DNA of 13,474 nt. Source: Pseudomonadota bacterium (lineage in GTDB: Bacteria; Pseudomonadota; Alphaproteobacteria; Rhizobiales; Hyphomicrobiaceae). Position numbers and translations under genes: made by a program. Positions 5,133-12,137 of this stretch are shown piece after piece. The number at the start of each line of letters is the position of its first letter. Position 1 is the first letter of the stretch. Where the stretch lies: NCBI GenBank assembly GCA_023430315.1, contig JAEZAW010000034.1, forward strand, positions 1 through 13,474, read 5' to 3'. Under the pieces are notes generated by a model, which was given only the letters and a program-made list of their open reading frames with translations, did not search any database and was not told the DNA's origin.

Positions 5133-7508
5133 ATGAGCAAGAAGTCCGCCAAGCCGCTTCCTCCAGAGAAGCTGTCGCATCGCCAGGCCGCGGCGGAGCA
5201 CAAAAAGATCGCGGCCGAGATCGCGCATCACGATCAGCTTTATTACCAGCAGGACGCGCCGACGATCTCCGATGCCGAGTATGACGCGCTACGCGTCCGC
5301 CTGACGGCGATCGAGACGCAATTCCCAGATCTCGTGGGGGCCGACAGTCCGACGCAGCGCGTCGGGGCGGCGCCGATCGAGGCCTTCGGCAAGGTGCGCC
5401 ACGACGTACCGATGCTCTCGCTCGGCAATTCCTTCGCGCGCGAGGATGTCGCCGAGTTCGTCGAGCGCGTGCGCCGTTTTCTCGCGCTTCCTGCCAACGA
5501 TCCGATCGTCTTCACGGCCGAGCCCAAGATCGACGGCCTCTCCATCTCCATCCGCTACGAGGACGGCCAGCTCGTGCGCGCGGCAACGCGCGGTGACGGC
5601 ATCGAGGGCGAGGATGTCACCGCGAATATCCGCACGGTCCGCGAGATCCCTCACGTGCTCAAGGGCGCCGGCGTGCCGGATGTGATCGAGGTGCGCGGCG
5701 AGATCTATCTCGGCACCGAGGATTTCCGCCGGCTCAATGCAGCGCAGGCAGAAGCGGGGGCCAAGGTATTCGCCAATCCGCGCAATGCGGCTGCGGGCTC
5801 GCTGCGCCAGCTCGATGCGGGGATCACCGCGAAACGGCCGCTCCGCTTTTTCGCCTACACCTGGGGAGCTGCTTCGTCCCTGCCCGCCAAGACGCAGTAC
5901 GATGTGGTGCAGGCGTTCGCGAAATGGGGGCTGCCGGTCAACCCGCGCATGGAACGCTGCACGAGCGTGGACGCGCTCATCGCCTTCTACGACGCCATCA
6001 ACATCGACCGTGCGCGCCTCGGCTACGACATCGACGGCGTCGTCTACAAGGTCGACCGCCTCGACTACCAGGAGCGCCTCGGTTTCGTCTCGCGCAGCCC
6101 ACGCTGGGCGACCGCGCACAAGTTCGCGGCCGAGCAGGCGACGACCGTGCTGCACGACATCGAGATCCAGGTCGGGCGCACGGGCGCGCTGACGCCGGTC
6201 GCCAAGCTGCAACCGGTGACAGTGGGCGGTGTCGTCGTCTCGAACGCGACGCTGCACAACGAGGACGAGATCAAGCGCAAGGACATCCGCGTCGGCGACA
6301 CCGTCGTCGTGCAGCGCGCCGGCGACGTCATCCCGCAGGTGGTGAGTGTTGTTCTCGATCAGCGCCCGCCGCACACCAAGCCTTACAAGTTTCCGCACAC
6401 CTGCCCCGTCTGCGGCAGTCATGCGGCGCGCGACGAAGGTGAGGAAGGTGGCGACGCCGAAGCTGTCCGCCGCTGCACAGGCGGACTCATCTGCCCCGCG
6501 CAGGCCAAGGAGCGGCTGCGGCACTTCGTGTCCCGTCTGGCTTTCGATATCGAGGGCCTGGGACGTGAGCGTATCGAGCTCTTCTATGAAGAGGGTCTCA
6601 TCCGCGCGCCCGCCGATATCTTCACGCTCGCCAAGCGCGACGCGAAAAGCGACAGCCCGCTCTCCGAACGCGAGGGCTTCGGCGAAAAGTCCACTCAGAA
6701 CTTATTCCGTGCCATCGAGGCACGCCGCCGCATAGGTCTCGAGCGTTTCCTCTTTGCGCTCGGCATTCGCCATGTCGGCGAGACCACGGCGCGGGACATC
6801 GCGCGCGCCTTCGGCAGGTATGATGCGTTCCGGGATCAGGTGGACCTCGCGTCGAAGGCGCGCCCAGGGGCGAACTATCGGCGTCTCGTGACGGCGAAGG
6901 GCATTGGCCCGAAAACGGCCGAGACGCTCATGCAGGCCATGGCATCGCGCAGCCGCAAGGATCTGTTCGACGGTGAGGCCGCAACGTTCGACGAGGCCAT
7001 CGCGGGCATCAAAGGCGTGCGTACGGGCGTTGCCGAGGCGTTGGAGCGCGCATTCACCGACGTAGCCACGTTCATCGAAACAGCGCGCGCGGCAGCCGGC
7101 GAAATGCCGGGAGATGACTACCGCGCCTTCGCGGGCCTGAACGGGATCGGCGAAGTGGTCGCGGACTCGCTGATCGACTTCTTCGACGAGCCGCATAACC
7201 GGGAGGTCGTCGACGATCTGCTCGCCGAGATCGAGGTCCAGCCGTATGTGCGGCAGGCGACCATCGCATCCGCCGTCACCGACAAGACTGTCGTCTTCAC
7301 AGGCACACTCGAGAAGATGTCACGGAACGAGGCGAAGGCACGGGCCGAGCGCGCCGGCGCCAAGGTTGCAGGCTCGGTCTCGAAGAAGACTGATTACGTC
7401 GTTGCCGGTGCTGAAGCCGGCTCGAAGCTCGACAAGGCGCGCGAGTTCGGCGTCACGGTGCTGAGCGAAGACGAGTGGCTGGCACTGCTCGACGGCGGCA
7501 CCTCTTAG
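5133..7508 (+). CDS. ligA: NAD+-dependent DNA ligase LigA
   Basis: Seals nicks in replication and repair using NAD+. The ATG at 5133 gives MSKKSAKPLP and aligns with family N-termini; the open frame extends upstream to 4983 but there it overlaps bamD and encodes Arg-rich shadow sequence. The ribosome binding site is weak. The 791-residue protein shows the Ia domain (HHDQLYYQQDAPTISDAEYD), adenylation motif KIDG with nucleophile Lys132, the OB-fold region, a zinc finger with Cys424, Cys427, Cys448 and Cys454, helix-hairpin-helix repeats from about 470, and a C-terminal BRCT domain (about 714-791, ending DEWLALLDGG). It is about 120 residues longer than the E. coli enzyme (671), mostly from an insertion at roughly 566-667 in the helix-hairpin-helix region. 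The neighbouring gene begins one base after its stop. Confidence 0.98.
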   Translation: MSKKSAKPLPPEKLSHRQAAAEHKKIAAEIAHHDQLYYQQDAPTISDAEYDALRVRLTAIETQFPDLVGADSPTQRVGAAPIEAFGKVRHDVPMLSLGNSFAREDVAEFVERVRRFLALPANDPIVFTAEPKIDGLSISIRYEDGQLVRAATRGDGIEGEDVTANIRTVREIPHVLKGAGVPDVIEVRGEIYLGTEDFRRLNAAQAEAGAKVFANPRNAAAGSLRQLDAGITAKRPLRFFAYTWGAASSLPAKTQYDVVQAFAKWGLPVNPRMERCTSVDALIAFYDAINIDRARLGYDIDGVVYKVDRLDYQERLGFVSRSPRWATAHKFAAEQATTVLHDIEIQVGRTGALTPVAKLQPVTVGGVVVSNATLHNEDEIKRKDIRVGDTVVVQRAGDVIPQVVSVVLDQRPPHTKPYKFPHTCPVCGSHAARDEGEEGGDAEAVRRCTGGLICPAQAKERLRHFVSRLAFDIEGLGRERIELFYEEGLIRAPADIFTLAKRDAKSDSPLSEREGFGEKSTQNLFRAIEARRRIGLERFLFALGIRHVGETTARDIARAFGRYDAFRDQVDLASKARPGANYRRLVTAKGIGPKTAETLMQAMASRSRKDLFDGEAATFDEAIAGIKGVRTGVAEALERAFTDVATFIETARAAAGEMPGDDYRAFAGLNGIGEVVADSLIDFFDEPHNREVVDDLLAEIEVQPYVRQATIASAVTDKTVVFTGTLEKMSRNEAKARAERAGAKVAGSVSKKTDYVVAGAEAGSKLDKAREFGVTVLSEDEWLALLDGGTS

Positions 7509-7509
7509 C

Positions 7510-9030
7510 ATGGCTCAGGAGACAGCCACTCAAGCGGACAAGGCCGAGCCGGCGCCGAAGAGCTATGTGCGCGCGCAGCTCGAAGCGGCGTTGCTGACGC
7601 CGATCCGCGCCATGCGCTGGCACTATCTGCCGCTGCTGATGATCTACTTCGCCTATGGTGCGCTTGGCATCACGGCGGTGGCACAGGACTTCTGGGTGAA
7701 GTCGGCGCTGACGCTCACGCCGGCCGATCTCGCTTCGCTCGCCGTCTGGCTCGGATTGCCTTGGGCTGTGAAGATGGTCTTCGGCGAGCTCGTCGATGCC
7801 GTGCCGCTCCTTGGCTCGCAGCGTCGCATATACGTGTTCATCGGCGCCGCGCTCATCGGCCTGGGGCTCCTGCTGCTCGCCGGCGCGGCTGCCAGCACGT
7901 TCCCAAGCATCCATCCGAATACGATCTACGTCGCGGCGCAGCTCACCATCGTTACGGGCGTCGTTCTCCAGGACGTGGTAGCGGATGCCATGAGCACCGA
8001 GGTCGTGAGCCGGGTCGAGGCGGATGGCACGCCGCGGCCAGAGCAGGACGTCACGCGCGATCTCGGTATGGTGCAGGTGCTCGGCCGTCTCGCGCTGTCG
8101 CTCGGGATCTTCGCCGTGGCGGGGCTCTCGGGCTTCCTCGCGCAGCATCTTGGCTACGCCACGGTCTTTCTCATCGGCCTCGTCATTCCTGTGATCTCGA
8201 CCACCGGAGCCCTTCTCGTGCGCCTCGAGACGAGCGAGACCCGCGACATCGACTGGCGCATTCTCGGCGGCGGGCTTGCTTTCGGTGTGGGTGTGACGGT
8301 AATCGCGCTTCTCGGATTGCCGGCGGCGCAGGAGATTGTCTTTCTCATTTCGATCGCGATCATCGTCGCGATGCTGAAGCGCGTGATCGCGCACGTACCT
8401 GCCGAGGCCCGACGGCACATAGCTATCGCCGCGATCATCATCTTCGTCTTCCGCGCGACGCCATCGGTCGGGCAGGGCTACACTTGGTTCAGCATCGACG
8501 TGCTGGGCTTCGACCAAGCGTTCTTCGGCGTCCTCCAGCAGATCGGTGCAGCCATCGGCCTCGCTGCGGCCTGGCTGCTCGCCGATGCCGTGACGCGCCA
8601 GCCCGTCGTGCGCGTCCTGCTCTGGCTGACGATCATCGGCGGGCTTCTTGCCATTCCAAATCTGATCCTCGTGACCGGCGCCTACGAATGGACCGAGCGC
8701 GTCCTCGGCACGGGCGCGCGCTCGATCGCGCTCATCGATGCGGCCGCTCAGTCGCCGCTTGCCCAGGTGAGCATGATCCCGCTGCTGACACTGGTGGCCG
8801 TCAATGCGCCTCCCGGGCATCGCGCCACGTGGTTTGCCCTCATGGCCTCGCTGATGAACCTCGCGCTCGTGGCCGGCTCGCTTCAGACCAAATATCTGAA
8901 TCTGATCTTTCAGGTCGACCGGGGGCAGTACGGCGAGCTGACGGCCCTCGTCGCCGTGGTTTTCGGCATCGGGCTCGTCGTTCCGCTGCTGGCTATCCTG
9001 ATCCTCGGCCCGCGTCTGGCCAAGCGGTAG
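7510..9030 (+). CDS. BT1/folate-biopterin-type MFS transporter
   Basis: Predicted inner-membrane transporter of 506 residues with about 12 hydrophobic segments after a 35-residue hydrophilic N-terminus. Features suggest the BT1 (folate-biopterin transporter) branch of the major facilitator superfamily: LPWAVKMVFGELVDAVPLLG (83-102) in the loop 2-3 position, QDVVADAMSTEVV (154-166), FRATPSVGQGYTWF followed by a LGF segment (314-334), and APPGHRATWFALMASLMN (433-450), which parallels the family's conserved late motif. Known BT1 members in protozoa, plants and cyanobacteria carry folates or pterins; the substrate here cannot be told from sequence. Its ATG lies one base after the ligA stop (TAG-C-ATG), so translation is probably coupled to ligA. 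A drug or sugar-type MFS protein is the main alternative. Confidence 0.75.
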   Translation: MAQETATQADKAEPAPKSYVRAQLEAALLTPIRAMRWHYLPLLMIYFAYGALGITAVAQDFWVKSALTLTPADLASLAVWLGLPWAVKMVFGELVDAVPLLGSQRRIYVFIGAALIGLGLLLLAGAAASTFPSIHPNTIYVAAQLTIVTGVVLQDVVADAMSTEVVSRVEADGTPRPEQDVTRDLGMVQVLGRLALSLGIFAVAGLSGFLAQHLGYATVFLIGLVIPVISTTGALLVRLETSETRDIDWRILGGGLAFGVGVTVIALLGLPAAQEIVFLISIAIIVAMLKRVIAHVPAEARRHIAIAAIIIFVFRATPSVGQGYTWFSIDVLGFDQAFFGVLQQIGAAIGLAAAWLLADAVTRQPVVRVLLWLTIIGGLLAIPNLILVTGAYEWTERVLGTGARSIALIDAAAQSPLAQVSMIPLLTLVAVNAPPGHRATWFALMASLMNLALVAGSLQTKYLNLIFQVDRGQYGELTALVAVVFGIGLVVPLLAILILGPRLAKR

Positions 9031-9173
9031 CGGAGGCCGCATGTGGCTTCAACGCTACGTCGAACGAGCGTCGTGATTCGCGATGCAGAGATGCCTTGAT
9101 CAAGCCTGATTCGAAGTGCGAATGGAAGGCCGAAAGCGCCATCCTCAACTTTGTGCGCTTCGTGGGAACGCTC

Positions 9174-9374
9174 ATGAACGATACCGTCGTCGACGGCCAG
9201 TCCCGCAGTGTTATCTCGGGGCGGTCTCTGCTGCTGCGCGTGCTGATCTGCCTTGTTACCGTCGCCGCCTTGAGCTTCGGCGGAGCCATGCTAATGCACG
9301 CCGCCATTGATCCCGCCGCCGACGAGGCCGAGGGTGCTGCATCACTCGTCGCGACGCCCTCCGAGACCCGCTAA
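9174..9374 (+). CDS. Small hypothetical single-TM protein (66 aa)
   Basis: I do not recognise this protein. The ATG at 9174 has a plausible GGGA ribosome binding site at 9164-9167, 6 bases upstream. The 66 residues comprise a polar N-terminus, one hydrophobic stretch (about 19-42, LLLRVLICLVTVAALSFGG) and an acidic, Ala-rich tail (IDPAADEAEGAASLVA). This layout fits a small inner-membrane protein with a single crossing, or an uncleaved signal anchor. The frame runs open far upstream across the transporter gene, but that upstream part is out-of-frame shadow. A terminator-like hairpin follows 34 bases after the stop, which supports it ending a transcript. Coding status is likely but not certain. 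Confidence 0.5.
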   Translation: MNDTVVDGQSRSVISGRSLLLRVLICLVTVAALSFGGAMLMHAAIDPAADEAEGAASLVATPSETR

Positions 9375-9407
9375 CGCTCCCCAAATTCGGTCCCCATGCA
9401 GCCCGCG

Positions 9408-9434
9408 AGGGCGCACCAACGCTCGGTGCGCTTT
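9408..9434 (+). terminator. Terminator-like hairpin before rimK
   Basis: GCGCACC (9411-9417) pairs with GGTGCGC (9425-9431) around a 7-base loop. Two G-T pairs and one A-T pair can extend the stem to 9408-9434. TTT (9432-9434) follows the GC core, a short U-tract for a Rho-independent terminator. It lies between the small ORF and rimK, suggesting rimK is transcribed separately. Confidence 0.45.
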
Positions 9435-9562
9435 ACGCCCGGCGCTCGCGTGGTATGTCTCACCCTGAGCATAGATCAGCTCACTGGCACGCTCCGCCGG
9501 CAGTGTCTCACGCCGCAGGGGTTTGCCGGTCGCAGCCTCCGCCCTCCCTTGGAGCGCATTTG

Positions 9563-10468
9563 ATGAAGCTCGTCATGTTGGCGCGCAATCCCGGCCTCTA
9601 TTCGCATCGGCGGATCGTCGAGGCGGCGCGCACGCGCGGGCACGATATCGACGTCATCAATACGCTCCACGTGCACATGAACATCACGTCGAACAATGCG
9701 CTTCTGCGCTTCGGCGGCAAGACGCTCCCCCTCTACGATGCCGTCATTCCGCGGATCGGCGCGTCCATTACGCACTACGGGCTGGCGGTCGTGCGCCAGT
9801 TCGAGGTGCAGGGCGTGTTCTCGCTCAACGAGAGCGTGGCGATAGGTCGTTCGCGAGATAAGCTGCGCGCGCTGCAGCTCCTGGCGCGCGCCGGTGTCGG
9901 CCTTCCTTCGACGGCATTCGCCCATGGTCCCCGCAAGGCGGGCGATGTCCTGGCGGAAGTCGGCGGCGTCCCCGTCGTCATCAAGCTGCTGGAGGGCACG
10001 CAGGGCATGGGCGTGATCCTCGCCGAGACGGAAGCGTCCGCTAAATCCACAATAGAGGCCTTCAGTGCGGCTAATGTCGATATCCTCGTGCAGGAGTTCA
10101 TCCAGGAGGCCATGGGCACGGACGTCAGGGCGCTCGTCGTCGGCAAGCGTGTCGTGGCAGCCATGCGGCGTGTCGGTCGCAAGGGCGATTTCCGATCGAA
10201 CCTGCATCGCGGCGGCAAGGCGGAGGTCGTTACGCTCTCGCCCGAGGAAATTCAGACAGCGCTCAAGTCGACGGAGGCACTCGGTCTCAACGTCGCGGCC
10301 GTGGACATGCTGCGTTCGAAGCGTGGCCCGCTCGTGCTGGAGGTGAATTCCTCGCCGGGTATCGAGGGCATGGAGCAGGCTACGGGAGTCGATGTGGCAG
10401 GCGCCATGATCGAGTATCTTGAGGAGCACGCGCGCCCGCACAATACCGAGACGCGCGGCAAAGGCTGA
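9563..10468 (+). CDS. rimK: RimK, ATP-grasp glutamate ligase for ribosomal protein S6
   Basis: In E. coli RimK adds glutamate residues to the C-terminus of ribosomal protein S6 and can make poly-alpha-glutamate, using ATP. The ATG at 9563 has GGAG at 9551-9554, 8 bases upstream; an open frame back to 9455 gives an N-terminal stretch absent from E. coli RimK. The 301-residue protein matches E. coli RimK (300) along its length: MKLVMLARNPGLYSHRR, AVIPRIGASITHYG (60-73), LNESVAIGRSRDKLR (89-102), EGTQGMGVILAE (144-155), the conserved GDFRSNLHRGG (208-218), and the metal site LVLEVNSSPG with Glu260 and Asn262. ATP-binding lysines fall at 100 and 141. It converges with the - strand hydrolase gene, the two stops being 36 bases apart. 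A RimK-like ligase acting on another peptide is the alternative. Confidence 0.92.
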   Translation: MKLVMLARNPGLYSHRRIVEAARTRGHDIDVINTLHVHMNITSNNALLRFGGKTLPLYDAVIPRIGASITHYGLAVVRQFEVQGVFSLNESVAIGRSRDKLRALQLLARAGVGLPSTAFAHGPRKAGDVLAEVGGVPVVIKLLEGTQGMGVILAETEASAKSTIEAFSAANVDILVQEFIQEAMGTDVRALVVGKRVVAAMRRVGRKGDFRSNLHRGGKAEVVTLSPEEIQTALKSTEALGLNVAAVDMLRSKRGPLVLEVNSSPGIEGMEQATGVDVAGAMIEYLEEHARPHNTETRGKG

Positions 10469-10504
10469 GGCGGGCCAACGCCGATCCGACTGCGCGGGCC
10501 GTCA

Positions 10505-11305
10505 TCACCAGTCGAAATGCACGCTCATGCCGTCATAGGCTGGCTCGACATGGGGCGGCAGCTCACGCTTCAAGGTCGCATAGTCGAGATCGACGTGGAG
10601 GTGCGTGAGAATGGCGCGCTTCGGCTTCAGGATCTCGATCCATTCGAGCGCCTGCGCGACGGTGAAATGGCTCGGATGCGGAATGTAGCGCAGCGCGTCC
10701 ACGACCCAGAGATCGAGGTTGCGCAACTGCTCCTGCGCCTCCGTTGAAAGTCCGCTGATGTCCGGTGAGTAGGCGATGTCGCCGAAGCGAAAGCCGAGCG
10801 AGAAGGCATCGCCGTGCGCCTGGAGGACGGGAATGCCATCGATGGGTCCGGCACTGCCATTGATCCGCACGGCATTAGGTGGATCGATCACGTGCGCGTT
10901 GAGGATCGGCGCGTACATGCTGCCCGGCGGACTTTCGAAGCAGTAGCCGAAGCGCTCGTAGAGCGAAGTGCGCGTCGCCACGTCGAAATGCACATCGACG
11001 CGCCGCTTGGCGTTATAGGCGAGCATCCTTAGATCATCGATGCCGTGCGTGTGATCGGCATGGTCGTGCGTGAAGAGCGCGCCATCGATGGTGTCGACGT
11101 TGGCATCGAGAAGCTGCTCGCGTAGATCAGGCGGCGTATCGACCAGAACGCGCGTTCGGCCGCGCCCGGCAATGCGCTCGATGAGAGCGGCGCACCGCCG
11201 GCGCCGGTTCTTCGGGTTCGAGGGGTCGCAAGCGCCCCAGTTGTTGCCGAGCCGCGGCACACCGCCGGACGAGCCCGTGCCGAGGAGTGTCAGCTTGCCG
11301 CTCAT
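10505..11305 (-). CDS. Metallo-beta-lactamase-fold hydrolase, PhnP-like
   Basis: Predicted zinc (or manganese) phosphodiesterase of the metallo-beta-lactamase fold, 266 residues, near the size of PhnP (252). The N-terminus has LTLLGTGSSGGVPRLG, typical of the PhnP/tRNase Z-like branch. The metal motif THDHADH (79-85, with His80, His82, Asp84, His85) is followed by His164, Asp182 in YSPDIS, and His235 in THLHVDLDY; a conserved PSHF also occurs at 211-214. PhnP cleaves cyclic ribose phosphates in phosphonate breakdown, but no phn genes are nearby, so the substrate is unknown and could be a cyclic nucleotide or RNA end. Its ATG overlaps the stop of the upstream tatD-like gene (ATGA, 11302-11305), so translation is coupled. 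Metal-site residues look complete. Confidence 0.85.
   Translation of the reverse strand: MSGKLTLLGTGSSGGVPRLGNNWGACDPSNPKNRRRRCAALIERIAGRGRTRVLVDTPPDLREQLLDANVDTIDGALFTHDHADHTHGIDDLRMLAYNAKRRVDVHFDVATRTSLYERFGYCFESPPGSMYAPILNAHVIDPPNAVRINGSAGPIDGIPVLQAHGDAFSLGFRFGDIAYSPDISGLSTEAQEQLRNLDLWVVDALRYIPHPSHFTVAQALEWIEILKPKRAILTHLHVDLDYATLKRELPPHVEPAYDGMSVHFDW
11302..11305 (-). promoter_or_regulatory. ATGA start-stop overlap (tatD-like / MBL hydrolase)
   Basis: On the - strand, ATG (11305-11303) of the hydrolase overlaps TGA (11304-11302) of the TatD-family gene. This is a standard sign of translational coupling between the two. Confidence 0.85.
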
Positions 11306-12117
11306 GCTGCGGGACTCTTGGCAGCGACGCCTTCCGCGACCGTACGTGGCGTCTTCGCGTACAGGCGATAGAAATTTTCGGTCGTTGCGGCGGCGATCTC
11401 GGCCTCCGTCACGCCTTTGACGCGGGCCAGTGCCGCGGCCGTGTGCACGACGTAGGACGGCTCATTGAGCTTTCCCCGGAACGGCTCCGGCGCGAGGAAC
11501 GGCGCGTCCGTCTCGACGAGGACGCGGTCCATGGGGACTTCTGCTGCAATGGCGCGGAGTGCATCGTTCTTCTTGAACGTGATGACGCCCGAGAACGATA
11601 CGTAGAGGCCTATGGTCACCGCGCGCCGCGCGAGATCGGCGCCGCCCGTGAAGCAGTGCAGGACGGCCGTGAAGGCGCCGCGCTGCATTTCCTCCTCGAG
11701 GATCGCAGCCGTATCATCGTCCGCGTCACGGGAATGAATGACGAGTGGCAGACCGCTCTCGCGCGCCGCCGCAATGTGCTTGATGAAGCCTTCGCGCTGC
11801 GCTGGTCGCGGCGACTTGTCGTAGAAGTAGTCGAGCCCCGCTTCGCCGATGCCCACGCACTTCGGATGCTGCGCGAGGCGCACGATCTCGGCAACGGGAA
11901 TGTCGAGTTCTTCGTGAGCCCGGTGCGGATGCGTGCCGACCGTGAAAAAGATCTCCGGATGAGTTTCGGCGATCTCGCGATAGACGTCGAAATTGCGGAC
12001 CAGCATCGAGATGGTGACGAACCGACCGACGCCCACCGCCTTCGCGCGCGCAACGATATCCTCGAGATTGCGCGCAAGGTCTGGAAAATTGAGATGGCAG
12101 TGGTGATCGACGAGCAT
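11302..12117 (-). CDS. TatD-family metal-dependent hydrolase (YcfH-like)
   Basis: Amidohydrolase-fold enzyme of the TatD family; characterised members are 3'-5' exonucleases or DNases acting in repair. From the ATG at 12117 the protein is 271 residues, matching the family (about 260-270). The metal ligands are all visible: VDHHCH with His6 and His8, GEAGLDY with Glu92, VIHSRDA with His128, LHCFTG with His154, and ETDAPFL with Asp204. The VDxHCHL start resembles YcfH more than E. coli TatD itself. The open frame runs a further 120 residues upstream, but that part overlaps metG and does not look like the family. It begins 20 bases after the metG stop and its own stop overlaps the start of the next gene. 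Confidence 0.93.
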   Translation of the reverse strand: MLVDHHCHLNFPDLARNLEDIVARAKAVGVGRFVTISMLVRNFDVYREIAETHPEIFFTVGTHPHRAHEELDIPVAEIVRLAQHPKCVGIGEAGLDYFYDKSPRPAQREGFIKHIAAARESGLPLVIHSRDADDDTAAILEEEMQRGAFTAVLHCFTGGADLARRAVTIGLYVSFSGVITFKKNDALRAIAAEVPMDRVLVETDAPFLAPEPFRGKLNEPSYVVHTAAALARVKGVTEAEIAAATTENFYRLYAKTPRTVAEGVAAKSPAA

Positions 12118-12137
12118 CGTGTCGGTGCTTTCGGTCC

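Noticed and set aside
3890..5203. 437-residue open frame on the - strand opposite bamD
   Set aside because: Shadow of a GC-rich gene: Arg/Leu-rich with no recognisable motif, while the + strand carries a clear BamD with lipobox.
5289..6524. 411-residue open frame on the - strand opposite ligA
   Set aside because: Antisense shadow; LigA on the + strand has every catalytic and zinc-binding residue.
7453..9042. 529-residue open frame on the - strand opposite the transporter
   Set aside because: Highly charged, His/Arg/Asp-rich composition typical of an antisense frame of a membrane protein gene; the + strand product has coherent TM segments and family motifs.
7761..9173. Long + strand frame overlapping the transporter and leading into the small ORF
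   Set aside because: Arg/His-rich out-of-frame translation of the transporter gene; only the last 66 codons from the ATG at 9174 look like a protein.
9455..9562. 36-residue N-terminal extension of RimK
   Set aside because: Absent from E. coli RimK, which aligns from residue 1 at 9563; GGAG precedes that ATG at the right distance.
10469..10504. Possible bidirectional terminator between convergent rimK and the hydrolase gene
   Set aside because: GCGGGCC occurs twice but as a direct repeat, not inverted; I found no convincing stem with a T-run.
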